From: Ensifer canadensis
GTDB taxonomy: Bacteria; Pseudomonadota; Alphaproteobacteria; Rhizobiales; Rhizobiaceae
Length of the DNA: 64,000 nucleotides
Assembly: GCF_017488845.2 (NCBI RefSeq)
Contig: NZ_CP083370.1
Location: forward strand, 3,473,501-3,537,500
Direction of reading: 5' to 3'
The stretch's first letter is position 1, and each line of letters starts with the position of its first letter. The notes beneath the pieces were generated by a model that was not told the origin of the DNA, searched no databases, and saw nothing but the letters and a program-made list of their open reading frames with translations. Shown here piece by piece: positions 8,314-17,775 of this stretch. The translations under genes and the position numbers were made by a program.

Positions 8314-8994
8314 ATGCATGTCGGAAATGCACGTTATCTTGGTCCGCAGGACTTGCCGGAGATCATTCCGGTGTTTCCGCTGACCGGTGCGCTGCTGCTC
8401 CCGGGTGCCCAGCTGCCGCTCAACATCTTCGAGCCACGCTACCTGGCGATGCTCGACGACGCTCTTTCCGGCAATCGGCTGGTCGGGATTGTCCAGCCCT
8501 CCTTCTGCGAAGGCCGCAACGACATCGGCGTCGGGCCGGTGCCCGCGCTCTGCGAGGTCGGCTGCATCGGCCGCATCACCTCCTTTGCCGAAACCGGCGA
8601 CGGCCGCTACATCACCTCGCTGACCGGCGTATGCCGCTACCGACTGTTTAACGAGGTGGCCGGCACACGCGGCTATCGCCGCTTCCGTATCGGGCCCTTC
8701 ACGGCCGATCTCGAAAATCGCGACGATGAAAGCCTTGTCGATCGCTCGGCGCTGCTGGCAGCCTTCAGGGCCTATCTGGAGGCCAACAAGCTGAAGGCCG
8801 ACTGGGAGAGTGTCGAGCGCGCCAGCAACCGCACGCTGGTCAACTCCATGGCGATGATGTCGCCCTACGGACCGGCAGAAAAACAGGCGCTGCTGGAGGC
8901 CCCCGACCTCAAGACCCGCGCCGAGACGCTGATTGCCATTACCGAGATCGTGCTTGCGCGCAATTTCGGCGATGTCGACAACATTCTGCAGTAA
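8314..8994 (+). CDS. LON peptidase substrate-binding domain protein
   Basis: A 226-residue protein made only of the LON N-terminal (PUA-like) domain, without AAA+ or peptidase parts. Recognisable parts are [26 protein letters not shown] near residue 20 and IGCIGRI-type strands. Such orphans are common in Alphaproteobacteria; their role in substrate recognition is unproven. ATG at 8314 puts this motif at the usual distance, while an earlier in-frame ATG at 8248 lacks conservation. It is probably co-transcribed with the Trm112-like gene 10 bases downstream. Confidence 0.88.
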   Translation: MHVGNARYLGPQDLPEIIPVFPLTGALLLPGAQLPLNIFEPRYLAMLDDALSGNRLVGIVQPSFCEGRNDIGVGPVPALCEVGCIGRITSFAETGDGRYITSLTGVCRYRLFNEVAGTRGYRRFRIGPFTADLENRDDESLVDRSALLAAFRAYLEANKLKADWESVERASNRTLVNSMAMMSPYGPAEKQALLEAPDLKTRAETLIAITEIVLARNFGDVDNILQ

Positions 8995-9004
8995 GCGAGG
9001 GGTC

Positions 9005-9193
9005 ATGGACGTCAACGCCAGCAAAGTCGATCCGAAACTGCTCGAACTGCTCGTCTGCCCGTTGACCAAGGGCCGGCTCAGCTATCGCGCCGAAGCCAAT
9101 GAGTTGATCTCGGAAAAGGCACGGCTCGCCTATCCCATCCGCGACGGTGTGCCGATCATGCTGATCTCCGAGGCACGCAAGATCGAGGACTGA
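9005..9193 (+). CDS. Trm112-family small protein
   Basis: A 62-residue protein of the Trm112/UPF0434 family (YcaR-like). In eukaryotes and archaea Trm112 is a zinc-binding activator of methyltransferases; the bacterial role is not settled. The core [16 protein letters not shown] and [11 protein letters not shown] is intact. Only one cysteine of the usual CxxC remains (CPLTKG), so zinc binding is doubtful. GCGAGGGG precedes ATG 9005, and it starts 10 bases after the LON-domain gene. Confidence 0.9.
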   Translation: MDVNASKVDPKLLELLVCPLTKGRLSYRAEANELISEKARLAYPIRDGVPIMLISEARKIED

Positions 9194-9280
9194 CGCCAGC
9201 GGCCGATCCCACATCCTTTGACGATCAGTCAAGGAATAGCCCGTAAGTTGCCTGGACTATCGGTAGCTCGGCGGGACACG

Positions 9281-9673
9281 ATGAACATCTGGCACTACGT
9301 CGTCGCGATCGTGACTCTGACCGCGCTTGGCGCGGCGGTCCATGTCTTCCGCTCGTCGTTCAATTTCATTCCCGATCGCTTCAATGCCGCGCCCGGCCAG
9401 TTCTGGCGCAATCACGCCATCGACGACATGCTGAGTGCGAACTACGGTTTCTGGGACATGGTCGCCGGGACCGAATACGACGAGGACGGATTTTACGAGT
9501 TCTTCAGCCGCAGAAATCTACGCATCTGCTTCACGTGGACGATCGCGATCGGCATGACATTGCTGTTGTCGTACCAGGATCTGCAAGACAAATTCACTGC
9601 CGTCGTCGATGTCGCGCCCGGCTGGCTCTGGGCGCTTTTCGTCTACCGGATCGAGAATCTCACCATCTTCTGA
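9281..9673 (+). CDS. Hypothetical membrane-associated protein
   Basis: A 130-residue protein I do not recognise. It has an N-terminal hydrophobic segment (residues 4-22), a polar middle with FWRNHAIDDMLSANYGFWDM, an acidic DEDGFYEFF stretch, and a second hydrophobic segment around residues 85-102, so it may span the membrane once or twice. The start is uncertain: ATG 9281 gives a signal-anchor-like N terminus, but the frame is open from 9218. It ends 4 bases before the convergent UbiH-family gene, and no motif gives a function. Confidence 0.6.
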   Translation: MNIWHYVVAIVTLTALGAAVHVFRSSFNFIPDRFNAAPGQFWRNHAIDDMLSANYGFWDMVAGTEYDEDGFYEFFSRRNLRICFTWTIAIGMTLLLSYQDLQDKFTAVVDVAPGWLWALFVYRIENLTIF

Positions 9674-9677
9674 CCCC

Positions 9678-10892
9678 TCAGATCGGCTGGCCGGAAAGCA
9701 GCCGCGGGTCCGCGTCGCCGGCAACGCCGGCCGCCTGGCGGATGAAGAAGCTTTTGAGGGACGGCAGCCGATCGACAAGACCGAGACCGAAGTCGCGGGC
9801 GATCCTGACGGGTGTAATGTCGTTCGAAAACAGTCGGTTGAGCACATCCGTGGTCACCCCCATGCGGAAGGTGTCGAACCGGCGCCAGCTCTGGTAGCGC
9901 TCGAGGATAGCAAGCGAACCGATATCGAGCCCGAGACGATCCGCCTCGACGATCGTCTCGGCCAGCGCCGCCACGTCCTTGAAGCCGAGATTGAGGCCCT
10001 GGCCGGAGATCGGGTGGATCCCGTGGGCGGCATCGCCCGCAAGCGCAAACCGCGGTTTTACGAAATCGCGCGCAAGGGTCAGGCCGAGCGGAAAGGCGCG
10101 ACGGCCGCCGACAACCTTGAGATGGCCAAGCCTGTGGCCGAAGCGGCGCTCCAGCTCTTCTTCGAAGAGGAAATCGTCGCCCTTGACCAGGCGCTCCGCG
10201 TCCGCAGTGCGCTCGGTCCACACCAGCGACGAGCGATTGTTCTTGAGCGGCAGGGTGGCAAAGGGGCCGGCCGGCAGGAAATGCTCCTCGGCCGTGCCTT
10301 CGTGCGGGCGCTCATGCTCGACGGTGGTAACGATGCCCGACTGGCCATAGTCGAATTCGACCGTCTTGATGCCGGCCGCATCGCGCAGCTTCGAGCGCAC
10401 GCCATCGCAGGCAACCAGCAGACGGGCCTCCAACTGCTCGCCGCCGGTAAGCGTCACCGCAACCGCATGATCGCCGCTCTCGAAGGTTTCGACCATGGTC
10501 GACTGCCGCACGGTTACACCAAACTCCTCGCAGGCGGCGCGCAGCGCGCCGACCATGGCCGTGTTCGGCACCATATGGGCAAAGGGCCGCCCCTCCTCCC
10601 CCTCGCCGTCGAAGGTGAGGAAAACCGGGCGCACCGGATCGGATGTCTTCGAATCGGTGATGACCATGCGCCGGATCGGCTCGGCCTCCGGCACAATCGC
10701 CTGCCACACGCCGAGAACATCGAGCATGCGCTCAGCTGCCGAGGCGACGGCAGAGGCGCGCTCGTCGCGCTTCCAGGCGCCTTCCGGCGCACCGTCTATG
10801 ACGGAAACTTCGAGATGCGGTGCCGCCTTCTTCAGCGATACCGCGAGCGAAAGGCCGACATAGCCGCCACCGGCAATCAACACATCGATCAT
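9678..10892 (-). CDS. UbiH/UbiF/COQ6-family FAD monooxygenase
   Basis: A 404-residue flavin hydroxylase of the ubiquinone-biosynthesis group. The dinucleotide motif IAGGGYVGLSLA (residues 6-17), a DG motif in LLVACDGVRSKLR, and the second FAD motif LAGDAAHGIHPISGQGLNLGF are all present. It probably hydroxylates a polyprenyl-phenol ring position; which of C1, C5 or C6 cannot be told from sequence alone, since alphaproteobacterial enzymes (UbiL, UbiM, UbiH) differ in regioselectivity. ATG 10892 starts right at the Rossmann strand. It is divergent from tesB across 85 bases. Confidence 0.9.
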   Translation of the reverse strand: MIDVLIAGGGYVGLSLAVSLKKAAPHLEVSVIDGAPEGAWKRDERASAVASAAERMLDVLGVWQAIVPEAEPIRRMVITDSKTSDPVRPVFLTFDGEGEEGRPFAHMVPNTAMVGALRAACEEFGVTVRQSTMVETFESGDHAVAVTLTGGEQLEARLLVACDGVRSKLRDAAGIKTVEFDYGQSGIVTTVEHERPHEGTAEEHFLPAGPFATLPLKNNRSSLVWTERTADAERLVKGDDFLFEEELERRFGHRLGHLKVVGGRRAFPLGLTLARDFVKPRFALAGDAAHGIHPISGQGLNLGFKDVAALAETIVEADRLGLDIGSLAILERYQSWRRFDTFRMGVTTDVLNRLFSNDITPVRIARDFGLGLVDRLPSLKSFFIRQAAGVAGDADPRLLSGQPI

Positions 10893-10977
10893 CCGCTTTC
10901 TCCCGTCGCACTTGAGCATCGTTTCATGCCTATATAGATCAATGCCATCGCCGTTCCTACCATCGGAGACAGCCGAA

Positions 10978-11868
10978 ATGTCGCGCCCCACTGAGACCGC
11001 AACGCCCATGGATGCGCTGCTTGCCACACTCGACCTCGAAAAGCTCGAGGAGAACCTGTTCCGTGGCCGCAGTCCCCAGGTCGGCTGGCAGCGCGTGTTC
11101 GGCGGCCAGGTGATCGGGCAGGCGCTGGTCGCAGCCCAGCGCACTGTCGACGAAGGCCGCTACGTGCACTCGCTGCACGCCTATTTCATGCGCCCAGGCG
11201 ATCCGTCCGTGCCGATCATCTACGAGGTGGACCGCATCCGCGACGGCTCGAGCTTCGCCACGCGGCGTGTCGTCGCCATCCAGCACGGCAAGGCGATCTT
11301 CTCAATGTCGGCGTCGTTCCAATATGACGAGGACGGCTTCGAACATCAGATCGACATCCCCAACGTGGCGATGCCGGAAACCCTGCCGGGCGAGCAGGAG
11401 CTGAAGGACAAGTTCCTGGCGCACGCCCCCGAAGCGATCCGCCGCTACTGGGAGCGGCCACGGCCGATCGAGATCCGGCCGGTCTCGCTCACCCACTATT
11501 TCGCCCGCAACGATGGTAAGCCGACCCAGGACGTCTGGGTCAAGGCCGTCGGCCATGTGCCCGACGAGCGCCACCTGCAGGCGGCCGTGCTTGCCTACCT
11601 CTCGGACATGACGCTGCTCGACACGTCGCTCTATGCCCATGGCACGTCGGTGTTCGATCGCAACCTGCAGGTTGCAAGCCTCGATCACGCCATGTGGTTC
11701 CATCGCCCCTGCAAGATGGACGACTGGCTGCTCTATACCCAGGACAGCCCCAGTGCCCATGGTGCCCGCGGCATGACCCGCGGCAGCCTTTTTGACCGTT
11801 CCGGCGTGCTGATTGCCTCGGTGGCGCAGGAAGGCCTGATCCGGAAAAAGGCAGCTGAACAGGAATAG
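10978..11868 (+). CDS. tesB: Acyl-CoA thioesterase II
   Basis: A 296-residue double hot-dog thioesterase hydrolysing medium- and long-chain acyl-CoA. The TesB signatures FRGRSPQVGWQRVFGGQVIGQ (residues 25-45), HSLHAYFMRPGDP and the C-terminal SLDHAMWFHRP with the catalytic Asp context are clear. ATG 10978 is preceded by GGAGACAGC; an in-frame ATG at 10942 is less likely. It shares a short divergent promoter region with the UbiH-family gene. The next plus-strand unit is the nitrogen-regulated glnK operon. Confidence 0.94.
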   Translation: MSRPTETATPMDALLATLDLEKLEENLFRGRSPQVGWQRVFGGQVIGQALVAAQRTVDEGRYVHSLHAYFMRPGDPSVPIIYEVDRIRDGSSFATRRVVAIQHGKAIFSMSASFQYDEDGFEHQIDIPNVAMPETLPGEQELKDKFLAHAPEAIRRYWERPRPIEIRPVSLTHYFARNDGKPTQDVWVKAVGHVPDERHLQAAVLAYLSDMTLLDTSLYAHGTSVFDRNLQVASLDHAMWFHRPCKMDDWLLYTQDSPSAHGARGMTRGSLFDRSGVLIASVAQEGLIRKKAAEQE

Positions 11869-11922
11869 GGCACTTATTCTTTTCTGCCTATTTTTTAATC
11901 TTCTAAAGTGACGATTTTTTAG

Positions 11923-12438
<516 letters not shown>

Positions 12439-12465
12439 GCCACGCCGTTCAGGGAGCACTACTCG

Positions 12466-13830
12466 ATGTCGTCAAGCAAACTTTCCACCTCTCTGGTCAG
12501 GATCGGCGCAGCCTCTGCCGCCCTTCTTGCACCGGTCGTCGCCTTTGCCCAGGAAGCCGCACCGGCAGCCGCCGCTGCCTCCACCGCAGCACCCGTTCCC
12601 GACAAGGCCGACACGGCCTTCATGTTCATCTCCACGCTGCTCGTCTTCTTCATGCTGATCCCAGGCCTCGCGCTGTTCTACGGCGGCCTCGTTCGCGCCA
12701 AGAACATGCTGTCGGTCCTGATGCAGTGCACCGTCATCGGCGCAACGATGATGATCGTCTGGGTCGTCTATGGCTATTCGTTCGCCTTCGGCGGCTCGAC
12801 CAACCCCTATTTCGGCGGCTTCGCCAAGATGTTCCTCGCAGGCGTCTCGGTTGACAGCACGTCGGCCACCTTCTCCCAAGGCGTGGTCATTCCGGAATAC
12901 ATCTTCATGCTGTTCCAGATGACGTTTGCAGCGCTGACGCCGGCCCTCATCATCGGCGCCTTTGCCGAGCGCATCAAATTCTCGGCGGCCGTGCTCTTCT
13001 CCGTCCTCTGGGCAACCTTCGTCTACTTCCCGATCGCCCACATGGTCTGGGACGGCAACGGCCTGCTCTTCGGCATGGGCGCCCTCGACTTCGCCGGCGG
13101 CACCGTCGTGCACATCAATGCCGGTGTTGCGGGCCTCATCGGCGCGATCATGGTCGGCAAGCGCACCGGTTTCGGCAAGGACATGATGGCACCGCATTCG
13201 ATGACGCTGACGCTCGTCGGCGCAGCGATGCTGTGGTTCGGCTGGTTCGGTTTCAACGCCGGCTCCAACCTCGAGGCATCAGGCGGCGCGATGCTCGCAA
13301 CCGTCAACACCTTCCTCGCGACCGCAGCAGCCATCCTTTCCTGGTCGGTCGTCGAAACCTTCACCCGCGGCAAGGCCTCGATGCTCGGTGCAGCCTCGGG
13401 CATGATCGCCGGCCTCGTCGCCATTACGCCTGCCGCCGGCATCGCCGGCCCGATGGGCGCGATCGTCATGGGCCTGATCGTTTCGCCGCTGTGCTACTTC
13501 TTCGTCTCGGTGGTGAAGAACAAGTTCGGCTACGACGACACCGCTGACGTCTTCGGCGTTCACGGCGTCGGCGGCTTCTTCGGTGCGCTGGCGACCGGCA
13601 TCTTCGCATCGTCATCGCTCGGCGGCATCGGCTATGCCGACGGCGTCACCATGGGCGGCCAGTTCATGACCCAGCTCACCGCCGTCGCCATCACCATCAT
13701 CTGGTGCGGCGTGGTCTCGGCCATCCTCTACAAGGTGGTCGACGCGATCGTCGGGCTCCGGGTCTCGGTCGAAGCCGAACGCGAAGGTCTCGACCTCTCG
13801 TCCCACGGCGAAGCCGCCTACCACAGCTAA
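12466..13830 (+). CDS. amtB: Ammonium transporter AmtB
   Basis: A 454-residue Amt/Rh channel with an N-terminal signal peptide (about residues 1-25, ending AFAQE), an Ala/Pro-rich spacer, and about eleven membrane helices. The first pore His lies in FPIAHMVWDGNG and the second in DVFGVHGVGGFFG, matching the twin-histidine pore. It imports ammonium and recruits GlnK by its cytosolic C terminus. Placement directly after glnK indicates one nitrogen-controlled operon, closed by the terminator at 13902. Confidence 0.97.
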   Translation: MSSSKLSTSLVRIGAASAALLAPVVAFAQEAAPAAAAASTAAPVPDKADTAFMFISTLLVFFMLIPGLALFYGGLVRAKNMLSVLMQCTVIGATMMIVWVVYGYSFAFGGSTNPYFGGFAKMFLAGVSVDSTSATFSQGVVIPEYIFMLFQMTFAALTPALIIGAFAERIKFSAAVLFSVLWATFVYFPIAHMVWDGNGLLFGMGALDFAGGTVVHINAGVAGLIGAIMVGKRTGFGKDMMAPHSMTLTLVGAAMLWFGWFGFNAGSNLEASGGAMLATVNTFLATAAAILSWSVVETFTRGKASMLGAASGMIAGLVAITPAAGIAGPMGAIVMGLIVSPLCYFFVSVVKNKFGYDDTADVFGVHGVGGFFGALATGIFASSSLGGIGYADGVTMGGQFMTQLTAVAITIIWCGVVSAILYKVVDAIVGLRVSVEAEREGLDLSSHGEAAYHS

Positions 13831-13901
13831 GCCAATCGCGGCGCCGTCAACAGGCGCCGCTCAACGTCCCGTCGCGGTCCGTCTGATACGGATCGCCTTT
13901 G

Positions 13902-13931
13902 GCCCGGATCGACTGATCCGGGCTTTTTTTC
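13902..13931 (+). terminator. Rho-independent terminator of glnK-amtB
   Basis: GCCCGGATC (13902-13910), loop GACT, GATCCGGGC (13915-13923), then a run of T. The 9-bp stem is perfect and lies 71 bases after the amtB stop. Confidence 0.92.
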
Positions 13932-13988
13932 CCTTTCATGCGGATTGCACGCCTCGCCCACCGGTATTTTAGCGGCATACACGCATGG

Positions 13989-14005
13989 TTAATGTCGCAT
14001 TAACC
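13989..14005 (+). promoter_or_regulatory. CtrA-binding box upstream of ftsK
   Basis: TTAA (13989-13992), seven bases, TTAA (14000-14003) followed by CC: a full match to the CtrA motif TTAA-N7-TTAA(C). It lies 68 bases before the ftsK start, so it may overlap the promoter. Confidence 0.7.
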
Positions 14006-14072
14006 GTGCTTCGCTTAGGTTGATTCCATGGCACGCAATGTGTCTTGAAGATCGAGACGGGCAGCAGGCAAC

Positions 14073-16745
14073 ATGAGCAGAAGCAATCCGGCAACGCTTG
14101 ACAGCCGTTCCAACCGGTTCGTGCTAACCACATTCGTATGGCGACAGATCGCGTCGCTGGCGGGCTTTGCGCTGTTTGGCGCACTGGCGCTGGCAATCGC
14201 GGCGCTATCGACATGGAACGTTGCCGACCCGAGCTTCTCCTACGCCACCTCCGACGAGCCGACCAACGTGCTCGGTTATGCCGGCGCGGCCTTTGCCGAC
14301 ATCTTCATGCAGTTTTTCGGGCTTGCAAGCGTCGTCGCCCTGCTTCCGGCCGTTGCCTGGGCGCTGGTGCTGATCGGCGGCAAGCGCTTCGACAAGATCT
14401 TCAAGCGCCTCGGCCTCTGGTTCGTCGGATCGGTGCTTGCAGGCGCGGCCTTGAGCTGCGTCCCGGCGCCGATCACCTGGCCGCTGCCCAACGGCCTCGG
14501 CGGCGTCTTCGGCGACATGATCCTGCGGTTTCCCGCGCTGTTCACCGGCGCCTTCCCGACCGGCACCTTCGCTACCGTGCTTGCCTGCATCTTCGCCGCT
14601 CCTGCCGCCTGGTGCCTGATCTACAGCGCCGGCCTGATCGGTGTCGGCGAGGAGGAGGACGAAGACGAGATCGAGGCGCCGACGCCGAGCAAGGCGCGCA
14701 CCGTGCGCGACGAACTGGACGAAGACGACAGCGAAGGCCCCTTCACCCTGCTGATGGGCTCTTTCGCCCACTTGCGCTACACCGTGCAGGCACGCGTCCG
14801 CCGCATCTTCGGCATGAGCGGTACCCGCACGCCGACGAAGCGCCAGTACGATGAGCCCTACGATTTCAACAATGACGAATTCGGCACGCTGAACGAGCCG
14901 GTCCGGCCGAAGCCGATGGCCGGCGACCGCATCGAACCTTCGCTCGACCGTTCCGAGCGCCGCATCGTCACGCCACCGCCGATCATGGCTGATGACGATG
15001 ACGACATGCCCTTCGACATGGACGAGCGCCGCCCCGCCGGCATTCTGTCCGATGACGAGGACGACGATCTTGACGCAGCAGCCGACTGGGCGCCGAAAGC
15101 AGCACCGCCGAAGCAGGGTCTGCCGAAGGCCGGCTCGCGTGTTGCCACCCCGCCGCCTCGCCCGAAGACCAGCCAGCGGCTCGAGCGCGAGGCGCAGCGC
15201 TCCTTCGTCGAGGACGATGACGGCGATTTCGCGCTGCCGCCAATGCATTTCCTCGCCGAGCCGAAGAACGTCACCCGCGACGCTTCGCTCTCCGCCGACG
15301 CGCTGGAGCAGAACGCCCGCATGCTCGAAGGTGTGCTTGAGGACTTCGGCGTCAAGGGTGAGATCATCCACGTCCGCCCGGGCCCGGTCGTTACCCTTTA
15401 TGAACTGGAGCCGGCGCCGGGCATCAAATCCTCCCGGGTCATCGGCCTTGCCGACGACATCGCCCGCTCGATGAGCGCCATTGCTGCCCGCGTCGCCGTC
15501 GTGCCGGGCCGCAACGCCATCGGCATCGAATTGCCCAACCAGCGCCGCGAAACCGTTTATCTGCGCGAACTGATCGGCTCGCGCGACTTCGAGACCAGCA
15601 AGGCGCGCCTGGCCATGGCGCTCGGTAAGACCATCGGCGGCGAACCGGTGGTCGCCGATCTCGCCAAGATGCCGCATCTGCTCGTCGCCGGCACCACCGG
15701 CTCGGGCAAGTCAGTGGCGATCAACACCATGATCCTGTCGCTGCTCTACCGCCTGCGTCCCGACCAGTGCCGCCTGATCATGATCGACCCGAAGATGCTC
15801 GAACTCTCCGTCTATGACGGCATCCCGCACCTGCTTTCGCCCGTCGTGACCGACCCGAAGAAGGCGGTCGTCGCGCTCAAGTGGACGGTGCGCGAGATGG
15901 AAGAGCGCTACAAGAAGATGTCGAAGATCGGCGTGCGCAACATCGACGGCTTCAACACCCGCGTCGAGCAGGCGCTGGCCAAGGGCGATGCGATCACCCG
16001 CACGGTGCAGACCGGCTTCGACCGCCAGACCGGCGAGGCGATCTACGAGACCGAGGAATTCGATCTGTCGCCGATGCCCTATATCGTCGTCATCATCGAC
16101 GAAATGGCCGACCTGATGATGGTCGCCGGCAAGGACATCGAAGGCGCGGTGCAGCGGCTGGCGCAGATGGCGCGCGCTGCCGGCATTCATGTGATCATGG
16201 CGACGCAGCGCCCGTCGGTCGACGTCATCACCGGTACGATCAAGGCCAACTTCCCGACCCGCATCTCCTTCCAGGTGACGTCGAAGATCGACAGCCGCAC
16301 CATCCTTGGCGAACAGGGTGCCGAACAGCTGCTCGGCATGGGCGACATGCTCTACATGGCCGGTGGCGGACGCATCCAGCGCGTCCACGGTCCCTTCGTC
16401 TCCGACACCGAAGTCGAGGAAGTCGTCGCCTATCTCAAGACCCAGGGCACACCGCAATATCTCGACGCGATCACCGAAGATGACGATGAGGACAATGACG
16501 GCGGCGGCCCCGCCGGCACGTCCAATCTTGCCGATTCCGACGACCCCTACGACCAGGCGGTGGCGATCGTTCTGCGCGACGGCAAGGCCTCCACATCCTA
16601 TGTGCAACGTCGCCTCGGGATAGGCTATAATAGGGCCGCTTCACTGATCGAGCGCATGGAACAGGAAGGCATCATCGGCCCGGCAAACCATGCCGGCAAA
16701 CGGGAAATCCTCGTGCCGACCGAAGCGGAAATCACTGGCCGGTAA
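14073..16745 (+). CDS. ftsK: DNA translocase FtsK
   Basis: An 890-residue septal DNA pump that moves chromosome ends through the division septum and aids dimer resolution. The N terminus (residues 25-200) has four membrane helices. An acidic Pro-rich linker spans about 200-390. The motor domain follows, with Walker A AGTTGSGKS (about 539-547) and Walker B VVIIDEMAD (about 672-680). The C-terminal winged helix (residues 825-890) matches the gamma domain that reads KOPS. A CtrA box lies in the upstream region. An outer-membrane lipoprotein carrier gene follows, as in many alphaproteobacteria. Confidence 0.97.
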   Translation: MSRSNPATLDSRSNRFVLTTFVWRQIASLAGFALFGALALAIAALSTWNVADPSFSYATSDEPTNVLGYAGAAFADIFMQFFGLASVVALLPAVAWALVLIGGKRFDKIFKRLGLWFVGSVLAGAALSCVPAPITWPLPNGLGGVFGDMILRFPALFTGAFPTGTFATVLACIFAAPAAWCLIYSAGLIGVGEEEDEDEIEAPTPSKARTVRDELDEDDSEGPFTLLMGSFAHLRYTVQARVRRIFGMSGTRTPTKRQYDEPYDFNNDEFGTLNEPVRPKPMAGDRIEPSLDRSERRIVTPPPIMADDDDDMPFDMDERRPAGILSDDEDDDLDAAADWAPKAAPPKQGLPKAGSRVATPPPRPKTSQRLEREAQRSFVEDDDGDFALPPMHFLAEPKNVTRDASLSADALEQNARMLEGVLEDFGVKGEIIHVRPGPVVTLYELEPAPGIKSSRVIGLADDIARSMSAIAARVAVVPGRNAIGIELPNQRRETVYLRELIGSRDFETSKARLAMALGKTIGGEPVVADLAKMPHLLVAGTTGSGKSVAINTMILSLLYRLRPDQCRLIMIDPKMLELSVYDGIPHLLSPVVTDPKKAVVALKWTVREMEERYKKMSKIGVRNIDGFNTRVEQALAKGDAITRTVQTGFDRQTGEAIYETEEFDLSPMPYIVVIIDEMADLMMVAGKDIEGAVQRLAQMARAAGIHVIMATQRPSVDVITGTIKANFPTRISFQVTSKIDSRTILGEQGAEQLLGMGDMLYMAGGGRIQRVHGPFVSDTEVEEVVAYLKTQGTPQYLDAITEDDDEDNDGGGPAGTSNLADSDDPYDQAVAIVLRDGKASTSYVQRRLGIGYNRAASLIERMEQEGIIGPANHAGKREILVPTEAEITGR

Positions 16746-16881
16746 ACCCGGCTTTCGTCCCGGGCGATGATCCATGCCCGGTAACGGTCATGTGAGAGCG
16801 CGGCCCGCCGAAGGCCATGAAAAACGCCTTGAAGGTGCCGCACTTGCGCTCCAGATGATTCAGGAAATGAAGGAGACTGTG

Positions 16882-17544
16882 ATGACAGAGACGAAAACCA
16901 CCCTGGGCAGCAATCCGGCGATGTCGCGCCGTGTATTCGTTTGCGGCCTCGCGGCGCTCGCGGGCATGGGTGGCGCCGGTCTTGACGTCACCAAGGCCTT
17001 TGCCCAGGCCCCGGCCTCCGCCCAGAAGATCGCCGATCATTTCTCGTCGGTGAAGACCATGTCCGGCGAATTCGTGCAGTTCGGCCCGCGCGGCGAGCAG
17101 ACCGGTGGCAAGTTCTACATCCGCCGCCCCGGCCGCATCCGCTTCAACTACGAGGCGCCTTCGCCGATGCGCGTGATTTCCGACGGCAAGTCGGTGGTCA
17201 TCGGCAATATGAAGCTGAAGACCTGGGATATCTACCCGCTCTCCAAGACGCCGCTGAACCTGTTGCTCAGCGAGCGGATCGACCTGACCGGCAAGATGGT
17301 GCGCGACGTCAAGGAAGAATCAGACCTCATCACCATCGTGCTCGGGGATCGCTCGATCTTCGGCGATTCGACCATCACCATGATGTTCGATCCGAAGACC
17401 TACGACCTGCGCCAGTGGACGATCACCGATGCGCAGAAGAAGGACACGTCGGTGATGATCTTCAACGTCCGGACCGGCATCGCGCTCGACGACAAGGTGT
17501 TCAAGATTCCTTACGACGAGGTTCGCAACAAACGGGGCGGCTAA
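16882..17544 (+). CDS. lolA: LolA-family outer-membrane lipoprotein carrier
   Basis: A 220-residue periplasmic protein of the LolA family, which shuttles lipoproteins from LolCDE to the outer membrane. The N terminus has a twin-arginine-like SRRVFVCGLAALAGMGGAG followed by an AFAQ cleavage-type site (about residue 40), so Tat export is possible. The mature part begins AQKIADHFSSVKTMSGEFVQF and has the LolA-typical GGKFYIRRPGRIRFNYE. ATG 16882 is chosen because AAGGAG lies six bases upstream; an earlier ATG at 16867 overlaps that Shine-Dalgarno sequence. It lies 136 bases after ftsK. Confidence 0.88.
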   Translation: MTETKTTLGSNPAMSRRVFVCGLAALAGMGGAGLDVTKAFAQAPASAQKIADHFSSVKTMSGEFVQFGPRGEQTGGKFYIRRPGRIRFNYEAPSPMRVISDGKSVVIGNMKLKTWDIYPLSKTPLNLLLSERIDLTGKMVRDVKEESDLITIVLGDRSIFGDSTITMMFDPKTYDLRQWTITDAQKKDTSVMIFNVRTGIALDDKVFKIPYDEVRNKRGG

Positions 17545-17596
17545 GACCGCCTCAGCATAGGCATTGTGGACATCGGCCGCCCACTGCATGTGTCCT

Positions 17597-17652
17597 CGGA
17601 TCCGATCTAAGGATAAAACATGCAGCGCGTCAAAGTGCGCAGCGACCTTTTC
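17597..17652 (+). repeat. Partial copy B of the ATGCAGC repeat element
   Basis: GATCTAAGGATAAAACATGCAGC, then GTCAAAGTGCGCAGCGACC, matching the centre and the left arm of hairpin II in copies A and C. The right arm of the second hairpin is missing. It lies between lolA and xthA. Confidence 0.75.
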
Positions 17653-17775
17653 ATGCATTCCTTGTCCCGACGCGCCAGACCTGCTTAAACCTCCCCGACA
17701 TCGAAAACATATCCGTCCTGAGCCGGCTTTCCATTCGTCGAACGCCCGGACCTACCCAATCATGGGGAATGAGCA

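Noticed and set aside
9221..9235. FNR-like palindrome TTGAC-N5-GTCAA near 9225
   Set aside because: Spacing is one base longer than the FNR/FixK motif, so it does not fit; it may be a chance palindrome.
12466..12658. Short frames overlapping the amtB signal-peptide region
   Set aside because: Pro/Ser-rich shadow frames within amtB; no ribosome-binding site or conservation.
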